DNA of 64,000 nucleotides from Notospermus geniculatus (taxonomy: Eukaryota > Nemertea > Pilidiophora > Heteronemertea > Lineidae): positions 189,887-253,886 of the forward strand of contig NMRB01000171.1 of NCBI GenBank assembly GCA_002633025.1, read 5' to 3'. The position numbers were made by a program, and so were the translations under genes. Positions within the stretch are counted from its first letter, which is position 1. Each line of letters starts with the position of its first letter. The notes beneath the pieces are model-generated. The model did no database searches. It saw only the letters and a program-made list of their open reading frames with translations, and was not told where the DNA came from. Shown piece after piece: positions 23,691-36,301 of the stretch.

Positions 23691-24015
23691 AATTACCTAT
23701 GTGTGAATATTTCCATTCGGTCGTAAGGGGTGAAATAACAAGTGTGGTATGTCGGTGCCAACATGCGACCTACGAGAATTATTGACTGTACACGATCCAG
23801 GCCAAGTTATGACAGGCCTAATTAAGGTTACGCATCACTTGTGAGTTTCTTTTCAACGAGAGACCGCAGTTTTATTCGACAGTAACTTATTCGCTACCGG
23901 CATTTACAATTCCGGAACATGTGTAACCATGATGCGCGAAATATGTAAATTTCAAAACTATATTTCATTGGGATGGAGTCAACCCAAATACAATAAATAC
24001 ATGTATGCATTGTGT

Positions 24016-24207
24016 CTAAAAGATGTTCAATGTCTTCCGCAAAATATTTCTTGCTCCGTTGAGGTATCTGTGTACTTCATATTGGCACTGTGAACATTTG
24101 AAAGTGTCTGAACCACCTAACTTCTCATTTTTGACACCGCAGAGCCTCCAAAACTGATCGAGATCTAATTGTCTGGAATCCTTTTCAAATACAATATTTT
24201 CATACAC
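24016..24207 (-). pseudogene. Relic of a TnpB/Fanzor-type C-terminal zinc ribbon and RuvC-III motif
   Basis: The minus-strand frame contains LCGVKNEKLGGSDTFKCSQC followed by QYEVHRYLNGARNILRKTL. This layout, a CG-KN-LGGS-F-C-x2-C zinc ribbon followed at once by an RDxNGARNIL-type segment, is the C-terminal signature of TnpB and its eukaryotic relatives, the Fanzor RNA-guided nucleases. The Asp expected after HR (third RuvC catalytic residue) is Tyr, and the first Cys of the ribbon is replaced by Trp, so it would not be active. No upstream RuvC-I/II part could be recognised with confidence; the minus frame at 24324-24527 might belong but shows no clear motif. Short motif match only, not confirmed by search. 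Confidence 0.55.
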
Positions 24208-24208
24208 A

Positions 24209-24328
24209 TATTACTGGTTACGACGCCATATGGAGTCACGGATAGCGAATGAGATAATGTGGAATGTTTTGTGTAGAAGAACGAACACACGTAGACACCA
24301 GACGCTCTAGGCGATTAACTAGACTAGA
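24209..24328. repeat. 120 bp direct repeat, left copy
   Basis: Identical to 24689-24808 except for one base (24301 G, 24781 A). Begins TATTACTGGTTACGACGCC and ends AACTAGACTAGA. It abuts the Fanzor-like relic. The 360 bp between the copies has no recognised gene. Confidence 0.9.
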
Positions 24329-24688
24329 CGCAATGATCCCGGACCCCGCCGCAAGGCGGCAGCATAACACGGCGATGGCTTTTGTGGATCACTTCAAAAT
24401 GGTTTAGTGTTCCTTTCGCATGGTTGTGATTGTGCGAGGCCCAGTTTTCTATGATCCGCCCAAGTTTGAGAGCTCTATTCGCCTGGAATGATTTAGATAC
24501 CATTAACTGATGTTGGTAACGATTCACGTTGTCTTTGAAGAACTTTGACTTCGCAGGAAATTACTTTTGAACGAATTAGGTCAAGGATTGATGACCCGGC
24601 AGCTTCTGCGTATGATGAGAAATAGGTCGATTTCGTGAGGTCATGCATTTTCCAACCAGGCAGGTGTTTGGATGACGTATGAACATTC

Positions 24689-24808
24689 TATTACTGGTTA
24701 CGACGCCATATGGAGTCACGGATAGCGAATGAGATAATGTGGAATGTTTTGTGTAGAAGAACGAACACACGTAGACACCAAACGCTCTAGGCGATTAACT
24801 AGACTAGA
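24689..24808. repeat. 120 bp direct repeat, right copy
   Basis: Second copy of the repeat at 24209-24328. The pair could be the ends of a small terminal-direct-repeat element (TRIM-like), but I see no TG...CA ends or primer-binding site. Confidence 0.9.
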
Positions 24809-25347
24809 TAAGCGAGTACAGTCTTAGCGAAGGAGACGAAATAACTCACCCGATATGATCCAAGAAGTGCTCCGACTCATTGCGTAGACGACTCTTACGC
24901 TAAGTTGTTGTAGTGCAATGACGTGTCGTAGTACTGGTGTACGTCCTACTGTACGTTCGTACGTGTATATCTAGTTGTGTATCGCCCGTTTGTAACGTGC
25001 TCTGTGGACATGCGTGCGTATCACGAGTCATGAGTCATGTGTTGATCAACATTATCGATGCGATCACCGTCCTCTACAACGGATACTTCCGGACCGTCGT
25101 GTTGGCACCGGAAGCAATATGAAACTCTAGAAAAGACTGAGCTGAAACCTGAATGTGGAAATAACCTGTGGAAAAAACCCTTTTCTTTCAGCTAAATCAG
25201 TTCACAAAAGATTTAGGGTCGGCACGTACACTGAAGATTGGTTTTCGAAAACAGTATATCAGGGTGACCGGATTTAATCTGAATGTGAATGACTCGTCGT
25301 ACAAAGGCCAGTCCCGTGGATTGCCACTAGGGAATGAGCTCATAATG

Positions 25348-26252
25348 CATGGGCTAGGGGGGTTCCCGTGTGCATAAGATACCCTAAGTTACTCTACTGT
25401 TTCTGAGAGGGGAGTATCCATATTATAAGAAAATCTTGGGTAGACTTTCTGAAACCCGGCAGCAAGTGAAAAAGAGACCCCTAAAGTTTGGGTACTGGAA
25501 ATAAAAAGGGGTCAAAAATATGATGTCATCAGATCATATCAATATTGGTGTCAAAATGTAGGTCTGTGAGTGTACTTCAAGAAAATATGCACCCCAAAGT
25601 CAGACTTGGCCCGTGAGCCCCTACAAAAGGGATTAAAAAAGGGAAAAATCAAACTTCGACCCCTTGCCATTGGCTTCAGGGGCAACTTCAGCCAATACAA
25701 GTTGATCAGTTACACTCAGATAAGTAATACCTTCATTTTGATATCCATCCTGACATGATTACTTTGGTCCAAAGTCCTTAAGGGTCAAAACAGGTAAAAA
25801 AGGGTCGAAAAAAGGGTCTGAGTATACCCGAATAGATCATGGTGTCATGATGGGTATCAAAATGTAGGTATTACTTATCTGAGTGGAACTGATCATCTTT
25901 TATTGGCTGAAGTTGCCTCTAAAGCCAATGGCAAGGGGTCAAAGTTGGGATTTTCCCTTTTTAGCCCCTTCTGTAGGGGAACAAGGGCCTGATCTGGCCT
26001 TGGGATGCATATTTCCTTGAAGTACACTCACAGACGTACATTTTGACACCAATATTGATATGACCTGATGACATCATATTTTTGACCCCTTCTTTATTTC
26101 CAGTACCCTAACTTTAAGCGTCACTTTCTCACTTGCTGCCGGGTTTGAGAAAGTCTACCCAAGATTTTCTTATAATATGGATACTCCCCTATCATAAACA
26201 GTAGAGTAACTTAGGGTACATCTTATGCACACGGGAACCCCCCTAGCCCATG
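25348..26252. repeat. Large imperfect inverted repeat (~415 bp arms)
   Basis: The left arm starts CATGGGCTAGGGGGGTTCCC and the right arm ends GGGAACCCCCCTAGCCCATG. Matching blocks continue inward (AAATCTTGGGTAGACTTTCT, CCCGGCAGCAAGTGA, CAATATTGGTGTCAAAATGT, GCCATTGGCTT) to a central spacer of roughly 70 bp near 25765-25838. The arms differ by scattered substitutions and small indels. No coding frame; it lies just left of the start of block B. Confidence 0.9.
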
Positions 26253-26284
26253 GACTATCAGCTATAGGTAGCCCCCCGCCTTAA

Positions 26285-26600
26285 AAAAGCCCAAGAGGAT
26301 TATTCTAATGACAAGGGAGGATGAGCCTTGACAACGTGACAATAGGAGACATGGTGTCTGTCATGGCAAGTTTCACTTGAAGTTGGATATTTTTGTGTTT
26401 GTACCAAGGGAGATTCAGTGATATTTTTTTCGTGAGGGTGGTCTGGAGATGTAATCCGGGCCTCTGTTGTGTCCACGGATAGTGTCTTCGGCTTCGCATG
26501 TTTGGAATTCAGGACTGGAACTTACGAAATAAGAAGAAAAATCCTCAAAATCGTGTCAGAGAGACGGAGACTGGACAGGCCCCAAAGACTTCCTCTTCCT
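26285..26600. repeat. Third partial copy of the 9.95-10.25 kb / 27.1-27.4 kb segment
   Basis: Same orientation as 27103-27420 and closest to it: both carry GTGGTCTGGAGATGTAATCC, which block A lacks. It ends in a TTCCTC run followed by a 34 bp inverted repeat (17 bp arms, TCTCCTGTCCTATCCCC, 4 nt loop) at 26612-26649, where block B begins. Confidence 0.85.
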
Positions 26601-28429
26601 CTTCCTCTTCCTCTCCTGTCCTATCCCCGGCTGGGGATAGGACAGGAGACCAATATCGTCATACTCTATTCTTTAGTTCAAAAGTGAAGTGATCCAGGGC
26701 TTTGGTATGTCAAAATGTCATTACGTACGCAATTATTGACATGAAATGCAATGAATTCTACACCGTACTACGTTACGATAGATGAAATCAAGTTTCGCCC
26801 GAATACAAATATTGATCTCGTCCCCATGCCCTTGTTATACTTCATCTGCATGCGCCTTTAAAAACAAAGGCGGAACATAGGATCGGGGTAGTGACTACGG
26901 TGTTCAGAACCACCTGCTCATTAAGATAATATGGGAGAGTCGTAAATCACGTTTTACTCTCAAAACAGTGAAATACACCGATGCAGAATTATAGTTCTAC
27001 AGTTTTAATAACTGGCTTGAACTCAGCTATTAACTGGAATCGACTTACCCAGGTACGACCACCTTGCCAAATACAGGTGCGGCGTCACAATTTCTATAAA
27101 AAAAAACCAAAAGGATTGTTCTCATGATAAGGGAGGATAAAGCTTGACAACGTGACAATAGGAGACATGGTGTCTGTCATGGCAAGTTTCACTTGAAGTT
27201 GGATATTTTTGTGTTTGTACCAAGGGAGATTCAGTGATATTTTTTTCGTGAGGGTGGTCTGGAGATGTAATCCGGGCCTCTATTGTGTCCACGGATAGTG
27301 TCTTCGGCTTCGCATGTTTGGAATTCAGGACTGGAACTTACGAAATAAGAAGAAAAATCATCAAAATCGTGTCAGAGAGAAGGAGATTGGACAGGCCCCA
27401 AAGACTTCCTCTTGCTGCTCAAGTTCTCTGTAAGGGAAATGCCACGGAATGCGGTTGTGATTGAACAGATTTTTACCAAGTATCTGGAGCATTTTCAAAG
27501 AACTTGACCGAAATTTGGTTGGCGTCGAGCTTCGCCTCGGGCCGGTTCTGCGTATCGGTATTGGTCGGGCTATAAATTTTAATTACAATTTGTGAAACTG
27601 GAGTATGTCAATGCTATTCTCAGTGAGAAAAAGCGCATTTTCCACAAATTAGGAAGCCGGAAGGATATTGGGCGAAACTAGAGGGACCACTTGACCTCGG
27701 GATAATAACGTGAGCGCATTTTTTTGTCCCCGGCTGCAGCGGTTTCCCACCGCGCGGTTTTCACGGGCTTCGTGTTCCTTGGCCTCCTTGCAAGAACAAA
27801 AAGTCCACAGCTATTGCAACGTGGACAGAGTCTGTATTAGGGAGTTTAAGAAATCAAACGATAAACGTTAACTTTACGACAACGTTATTTTTCATACTGC
27901 GAATTCACCAGATATTGCGTTTTCGGTACAAAAAATAACGTTGTCGTAAAGTTGCCGTTTATCGTTTGATTTCTTTAACTCACTAATATCTAGTGAAAAC
28001 GACCCTTGAATCGGTTAATACATGGCTCACCAAATCTAAATGCCGTCCCCAATTACCACAACCATTTGTTTTTTCAGATTCCATGATGTTCCACTCAATT
28101 TTTTACATAAGATATTCATTGTTGAATTCTTTTAATTTGACTGATATATATATATGGGTTAATTTGTTGTTGTTTTTGAGCAAAACTTTTCGAGGTCAAC
28201 CCACAATTAGCAAGAGTTAGTTTTATTTTCCTGTCGCGTCCGATAGAATTATACAACATGTACTTGGCGAGACTAGATAAAATTTGCAATCACAATTCAC
28301 AGTTCGTAACATCCGCACTACAGGTTTCATGTCTACTGCCCACAATATACATGCACGACAATATATAATACGACTTAAGTACTCCGAAAAGATGAACATC
28401 ATCTGTCGATTATATATGAAGTAAAGAGT

Positions 28430-29010
28430 AACTTAGGTGTTGACAACATGAAGACAACAGAGCAACTTAAGTGTTGACAACGTGAAGACAACAGAGCAAC
28501 TTAAGTGTTGACAACATGAAGATAATAGAGCAACTTAAGTGTTGACAACATGAAGACAACAGAGCAACTTAAGTGTTGACAACATGAAGATAATAGAGCA
28601 ACTTAAGTGTTGACAACATGAAGATAAAGAGCAACTTAAGTGTTGACAACATGAAGAGAGTAGAGCAGCTTATGTCTTGTTAATATGAAGACAATAGAGC
28701 AAATTAAGTGTTGTCCACATGAAGACAATACAATAGAGCAACTTAAGCGTTGAAAACATGAGGACAATAGAGCAACTTATGTGTTAATATGATGACAATA
28801 CAGCAGCTTCAGTGTGAACACCATGGAAACAATCAACTTAAGTGTGCGCCATGAAAACAAAAGCCAAGATACAGAATAGCACAAAATTGACACACAAAAT
28901 GATAATAAGCAAGAAGTCAATCTCCAGAATTCACGAATTCATGAAAACAAAAGAGTATCTTAAGTGTGGGCACCATGAAAAACAATAGAGTAACTTAATT
29001 GTGTACTAGG
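28430..29010. repeat. 34 bp-period minisatellite, block B
   Basis: Counterpart of 11250-11600 with about three more units and roughly 110 bp of unrelated sequence near 28860-28970, so it differs in length from the block A array. Confidence 0.85.
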
Positions 29011-29893
29011 AAAACAAAAAACCGTAATAATAACTTAACGGTGTCTTTCTCTCGCTAGGTGGTTCAACGAAGTAGTTGATTCTGCTCAAGGTCGTCCTTC
29101 CACGAATCGTTCGAAAAGTATGGTGTGCCTTTCCGGTTTTACGGTATAATGATTAGATGACAGACATCCGTCGACTATAAAGTGACACGAAACTGTGATC
29201 CAAGCTCCTATTATCTGTAAACTGTTTGGTGTTCGAGACGTGGACTCATCACATACCATTTATTCTGTAAAATTCATCCTCTGGCGGTCGTGTCTCATCA
29301 ACCCGTGCCCAGTGCGATTACCTGCGACTATATTGATCCCTGCAGAAATTAGAGGAGGAGACATTTTCTTTGGACCTTGGCCGCGGCATCAGGACATGTG
29401 CACGGCTTGGTAATCAGGAACTCGGCGATCTCGGTGCGGAATTCGGAGGGCGGACTTGCGATATACTGCCAAGGCGAACAGATTCTTCAGTTCATCTAAG
29501 ATTAAGGAAGGAGCCATTGGTTCACGCGGATGGCTAGAGTGTTCTAAGTAATCCTTAATTTATTTGCGGTTGCCCGATAGACAATTTATCTTCGTTTCTG
29601 CGTAAGCGTTGATCCGCATTTTCGTCCAGGAGATATCGAAAGTAGGTATCTCGGTTTAAAGAAAGGTAACTCTTTTCACACCTTTTTTTCTCATCGGCTG
29701 AAAATAATGACCTAGACATAAAAAGTTGTTATGATGGACTTTGGTGGGTCTGTGGATCATCTGGATACTTGGAAGGTTGTGAAGCGGTTGATCCCTGCGT
29801 ACCGGAGGCAGAGGGCAGTATCTTTTGATTGACAAAGTGAGGACATCTAGTGTGTTTCATTACATATATTTTTCTTTCAAATACGACGGATTC

Positions 29894-32800
29894 ATGGATC
29901 GCACAATGAACTTTACAAATGACACCCTGATATTCGACGGATTTAACGCGACGGAACCATCAGTGGGTGCTCTGTTCGGACGTACAGGTCTTGGGTCAAA
30001 CTGTCTCAAGTACCTCCTCATTTTTGTCTTCTACGGATTCGGTCTTGCGGGGAATATCTGCGCTGTGGTGATACTGTCCTCACGACGATCCGATGGTTCC
30101 ATACCACTGACTCTCCTCCGGTGTCTGGCGTGGACGGATCTCAGCGCCATCGCCACCAGCGCCGTCCTGTCCATCGTAGGGTTCTCCGGCAAAGGTGTCA
30201 TCGATATGAGACTTTACTGCCATTTTAAGGTATTCTTCAACCTCCTGATGGGATTCTTCTCGCAGTGTCTTGCCACTTGTATGGCCGTGGAGAGGTGCTT
30301 CGCCATGTCCATGCCTTTCCGGTACACACGGGTAAGTAACATGGTCACATGCGTCAAAAACAGGGCTTTTTAGTAACGAAACTTCGGACGAACACGAATT
30401 TCAACCTTGTCCCCAGGTATCGCTTTTATGCGCCTTTAAAACCATTCCCAAGTCCCTGACACTGTGTCAAAGTTTCTGCATTCCCACAAAAAAACCGCGT
30501 TGATCTACATTCGCTATCATCTGGTGCATGTCGGCGGTACCTGTGAAGTCAATCAGGTCAATTGTGATTTATTTTGGATTAAAATCTAAATTTAACCGTC
30601 TACGTCATGCTATCTCTCAAAGAAGTTAGTTCTGTTAAGAAAACATGACTTGTTTTTGAACCCAGATTACTGAAGGAGGCCATCAATCTCCGTCAGACGA
30701 TCAAAGCAAAACATCCATCCGTTCATCAAAACAAGTACATCAGCTTTCTTTCCCGAGCGTAACTGACGTGTTGTGGGATGGTTTCAAGGGATGGACTTTT
30801 TAAATCGCTTTCCCGCCTGATGATCAGGAGATAGGACCTTGGCCAGCGGTGTGCGTCAGGTCCATCAGGTACCGACTATTAAAGGACCAGCTAAGGGCGA
30901 TTGGTCCATGTATCGATGGCCCGCTGAGGGCAATTGCATGCTCCCCGACGGAGGCCCGCTGAGGGCGTTTCGTCCATCAGCTATCGACTCGAGCCCGACT
31001 GAGGGCGTTTGGTCGATCAGGTTTCGACTAGGTCCCGCTGAGGGCATTTCGTCCATCAACTATCGACTCGAGGCCGACTGAGGGCGTTAGGTCGATCAGG
31101 TTTCGACTAGGTCCCGCTGAGGGCGTTCCGTCCATCAGCAGCTGCTATCGACTCGAGCCCGGATGAGGGCGTTTGGTCGACCAGGTTTCGACTTGTCCCG
31201 CTGAGGGCGTTTCGTCCATCAGCTATCGACTCGAGCCCGACAGAGGGCGTTTGGTTGATCAGGTATTCTTGTCTACGCTCCGAAACGTAACTGATTATTA
31301 ACCCAAATACCCCACCCAAAGCAGACGACAGCGCTGTTGACACAATATTTGGAGCACCAAACAACCCGCTTGAATCATCTGGAAACTCCTCGATTCCTGA
31401 TAGGTGTTGGGCTGATGAGTGATTGGACATAGCCTATAATAAGTCAAGTCATCACAGATCTTGCAGGGGCGAGGCCGGCTGCAACAGGCTGACCAATAAC
31501 AGTATCATCTGGGAGGTACTCGGTCACAAAAGACAGAATCATATTCCCATTTTGGAGGGGTAGGCTATCCACTGTCAAAGAATTTTCAAGCTAAGATAAG
31601 CGCTGTTCAATTTTCCGCTTATCTTTAGCCTCAGTTCCACCTATCCCAAATTGGTGGTTTTTTTGAGACCAGGTGTAACGTTTTTCAGTGTGGCCGTTTT
31701 TCTGTGTGATTCCCATTGTTCGGAACACACTGGGAAATGAACTCGCTGTTTCTCTGTGTGTCGCCCATTGTCCAGTCGCCGCTTATTCCGTCAATCTATT
31801 GTATTGTCACACTGGCTCACGGGCCTCACTGAAAAACGTTACACCGCGTCTTCCCCGGGCTTGAAAAAAATACGCCTCGCGCTTACACCTATTTTCAGCA
31901 CATAATACTAATTAAACTAATGAGGGCGAGCTCGCCGGGTCTAATGGGGTTTTCAAACACGGGTCTAGACAGTCACGGAAAAAATAGGTGTGCGCGCAAG
32001 AAACCCGGGGTTCACCCGGGGTTTTGGTGGGTTTGGGATAGGTGGAAATACAGCTATTGTCAATAATTTGCAGATGAATGAATGGAATTCGAGGATCTTG
32101 GCGATGAAGATGAACGCCGCGAGACAATCCAGTTCTAAAATAAATGTACATTATACCTCTATAAATACCTCTATTTAGACTCTTAATAACCAGTCATGCA
32201 GATATAGCCACATATCTTTCAATATATCGGCAAAATAACCACCGCAGTTAGGAAGGACAGCTGAGTTAATTGCATCGTATTCTGCTCATCATTTATTCTC
32301 AGTACCATCGCTGTATCCTGCATCCGACTAGCATCCTTCCGTTTGGGATGAGGATCGGGCGGCTTCCTCTTCTTCAAGGAACTGGCAATAAATGTCCCTA
32401 TAAAGTCTTCATCAGAAGGGGTAATTAGCTGTCGTTAGACGATTCGTGATACACGGATACAGTAAGCTGATTGAAACATAGCTGATACACTGATACACAG
32501 CGGATCACTGTCTGCTGCAGGGGCGGATCCACGATTTCGGAAAAGAGGGGGCGCACTGTGCTAGAAACATTGAAATCTGCGGTGAATTTCAATGATTTGC
32601 TCGAAACTTCAGAATTCCACGGTCAATTTTACAGATTTGTTGGCCGAAAGGGGGGGCGCCCCCGAATCCGCGCCTGTAAACTAGGCTACTGAAATGATAC
32701 ACAAATGCACTAAAAATTGCTTCCAAGTCGCACCGCTGGGGCTGATGTGAAATTAGACTGGTCCTTTGTCCTCGCGCCCGCCCGCGTTCCGCGGTTTTTG

Positions 32801-35137
32801 GAGATTACGCTATTACGTATTGCGGAGCGTTTCGAGGACAGGGGACCAGAAAAATGTGACATTCGCCCTAGCGGTGCGATCGGGAACCAATCTACCGGTG
32901 TTGATGCGACTGATACAAGAAACACAGATATGCTGACACACAGATACACGACTGATACGTTACTGATACACTGATGATCAATCAAAGAACTGGATAACTG
33001 GAGTCCCGTCTGGTTTATTTCATCACAAAACGTTGTCCGTTACATACCTAATGGCTATTGTTGAGGGACCATTCAAAATCTCGAGCAGTATTTCTACCGC
33101 ATGCACCTGTGTTTTGATCAAACCTCAACGTTCTGATGGTTGATTTGGCAACTCATCAGACATTTTATTGGGAAAAATATCACAGTTAAATTCAGCTGGG
33201 CTAATTTTATCCGGCCACTTAGTAGCCCATTAAACCTTATCATCCGTAGACACTGCAGGCGGGCTTTTATCTTGTTCTGAAACAACAGATCACATGCTAC
33301 TTGCTCATCACTAAAGAATGAAACCTATGTTATGGGATGAGCTGTGGAGATGGAGTGATCCAGCCGGTGCCCGTCGAAGATAAAGTTTGCTATCTTTGCG
33401 CCACCTTTTGACGTCTGGTAAAACTAGCATGAAAACGACTTTTGGGGGAGAGAATCCAGTATATCAGAATATCATTTCACAAGTGATTTTGCGCCACCGT
33501 ACTTATGGGCATATTGGAATTATTCAGATGTTTCAGAATGGCAGCGGCAGCTGTGACTTGTTGGGGTCTGCATGAAAGGAAGATTGACTCAGTACCCCGG
33601 TATCGGACCGTCTCCGTCTGGGCGTCTTGCACTCCGAAAGTGAAAGGTAGGCCCAGTCGGCTGTCCTTTGACCGACACACCCTTTTTTGTTTCAGACGAT
33701 GACACCACGATTCATCCAGGCAGCCATTGTCATCTCCGGTCTCTTCACAATCGGCCTGTCCTCACTAACCTTCGCCAGTCCATCACCAGCGCACAGGGGA
33801 CTCCGATGCGAAGCCAGTTGGCAGTCCACGGAGAGCTTCGATGTGATCTACTCGTTCGGGAAAGCGGTCTCGGGTCTGATGTTAAGCCTGGTCATCGTGG
33901 TTGCTAACTGCGTCACCATCATCTATCTGTTCCGGATGCAGGTTCGACAGCGGAGACTCACCCCTGATGTCATCCTGCAGAACGTCAAAGCAAGTGGGAG
34001 ACGCGATTCTAAACAGTTGAAAGCGGAGCGCCAGTTTGCCAAGATCCTTGTTGTTCTGTCCCTAGTTTGTTTGGTGTGTTGGACACCTTTCATGGTAGGT
34101 AGAATATCGGAGAGGAGTTTTCAGGGACAGTACGTCCATCGAAGTTATCTCTCGTGCCACGGATAGTCTCCGTCAAGTCGTCAGGAGGTCCACGGACGGA
34201 ACTCCGTCGTCGGCGTATCGTACGTGCTGCGGCAGGGAGGTCATTGTGCTTTGCCATGCATCCCTGGTGGCGGAGACGTCTTGACAGCTCGGCTGTATGC
34301 TCCACATGGCAGTAGGGTGTGGCTGCATTGAACATTGGGTGGTCAATGCATGTCATACGGCCGCCAGCTTGCTAAACTTCGTACGTTTAATTCCCAGGTT
34401 TCATTTTCAGTTGATCATTGTTATCAGCGCCTCCGGAATCCAGACATCGAAGTCCCTCGACTATTACGGTTCGTTCCTGGTGGGCCTGAACTTCGTCCTT
34501 GACCCCTATATTTACATACTCATCAAGCAGCAATACAGACAGAGGGTGACAAGCTTCTTCAAACACGTCTGCTGCTGGTTCTGCCGGTGGCGCGAGCGGG
34601 GACGCTTCAGGGATGAGATGGAATTCGAGGGTAAGGGACAGAACGGGTAATTAAATTACGGATGATATTCAAGAAATGTTGATTACGGATGATATTCTGA
34701 AATTTTGATTTCATGAATTAATGGATTAAAAAACAGACCCGCCAACCATATAAAACCTCTACCGCTCAGAACAGGTTCTGAGATTAAGTTACTTATTGGT
34801 GAGGAAATCCAGCATGATTTGGCGCGCAGACTGGTGCTGCAACCTATGTTGGATTCCTTAAACTAAACGTCAAACAGGATCAGTAGGTGCTGCCACCTAT
34901 GTGGTACTCTTTCACCTAAACGTCTAATGAAACTTGTCAGCTCAGACTGGATAAACAATATCCACAAGGCATTCAAACTGAGCATATTATGATTCAATGA
35001 TCCATATTCCACTTTCAGAAACGACGTTCCGGACCAGCCTTGCCATGGACGAAAATGTGCCACACTTCAAAGACCTGGAAGAGGAATTAAAAGTTGTCTA
35101 CCAAGGCAAAACGGCAGCCAAGGACAGCAAAAAATAA
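29894..35137 (+). CDS. Prostanoid-receptor-like class A GPCR, copy B
   Basis: Exons 29894-30331, 33696-34094, 34411-34630 and 35019-35137 have exactly the lengths and phases of copy A and give 391 aa. The protein matches copy A apart from Ala for Val in the last exon (AKDSKK against VKDSKK). All the motifs described for copy A are kept: WTDLSA, ERC, CWTPF and LDPYIYIL. Exon 1 upstream sequence has a 3 bp in-frame insertion relative to copy A, before the chosen Met. An AATAAA at about 35558-35563, some 420 bp after the stop, sits just where the two blocks stop aligning, so the copies may use different poly(A) sites. Either a very recent paralogue kept identical by gene conversion, or the other allele of one gene. 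Confidence 0.85.
30839..31273. repeat. Minisatellite in GPCR intron 1, copy B
   Basis: Same alternating ~37 bp units as 13436-13870, apparently without change in number or sequence, unlike the 34 bp minisatellite upstream. Confidence 0.85.
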
Positions 35138-35718
35138 CTCTATGATGTCAGATGATGGGCCCCTTTTTCCAGTTTCTTTATGTAGGCCCTAGATTTGTAG
35201 CTTGAAGATTGTCTCTGTCAAACAATAGTGGAAAAAACTTTTAAACAATGTGATGTTAAGAGGCAGATTGTGGAAAGATGGCCGACAGAGAAGCCATTTT
35301 CATGTTGTATGTCAACTGATATCGATCAAACATTATACCAGGTACATGTGTGGGTACAGTGACGACCTGTAGGATTCAATGTTGACAGCTATTCATGTGG
35401 AGGGTCAGGTAATGAGGGAAAATCTGGACCTGGAGGATTTAAACCGCTTAAAGTAAAGTTCGTAGATCCTGACCAGTTTCCCTGAAGATCCTTCACATGA
35501 TTACTTATTTATTACCAGTAGATATTATCATTATTCAGGATGTACAAAGGCAAATGAAATAAATTGTCATGTAGGGATTTTAACTTGCTAGATGACAGGC
35601 GACCATCAACATGTGAAAAAGAAATCAGTCATTAAATCAGCCATATCTTCCCCGATCATGATGTCATTTGTGAGACATGCCATACACCTCAACTTCACAA
35701 GACGAACATGACCAGCTA

Positions 35719-35848
35719 TTAGAGAGCTTTTGCAACCGTCCGGTTAGGCCCAACGATGACGTTTACCCTATCTATTCTTCGGGTAGACTCACACAATAGA
35801 CAAACGTCGTCGTAGGGCCCAACCGGGCGGTTGCGAAAGCTCTCTAAT
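35719..35848. mobile_element. Hairpin MITE, block B only
   Basis: Inverted arms begin TTAGAGAGCTTTTGCAACCG and end CGGTTGCGAAAGCTCTCTAA. Arms of about 50 bp with a few mismatches. Located in the segment of block B that has no counterpart in block A. Confidence 0.8.
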
Positions 35849-36301
35849 CTTCAGCATCGACTACATTTGTAACAGTATTCTAACCCCAAATTCATTCTAA
35901 CACGCAGAATCACATGAGGATCATGTCATACGGTTCAATTACTGCAAAAAACGGAGATGCTTAGATTAGTAGGGTAGGAAATAAATGTGTACAAAACAGA
36001 AAATGTAGAAAAGAACAAAGAAAATCAAAGCAGGAGATGATCAGAAAAGCTTGGCTCCTTTATTTCTTGAAATAACAAATGCAGAATCACACATAGCAAT
36101 GATAACAAACTGAAGGGCAAATTAAGAATCTGGATACACAGGCAACTCTGCCAGCTCCATGCACAGAATGTTCTGTTAAATCGCACGATAACGCAAAGAA
36201 GTACCTCCACATTGTGTGTTGTCAGATTCCTCTGCTTTCAAGTGTCACTTCACTTCAGCTGCGGTCACTGTTCATATCAGCAAATTTCAGCCAATTTTTG
36301 G

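Noticed and set aside
24324-24527. 67-codon minus frame between the 120 bp direct repeats as more of the Fanzor-like protein
   Set aside because: Orientation and position would fit, but no catalytic or structural motif could be recognised, so it was left out of the call.
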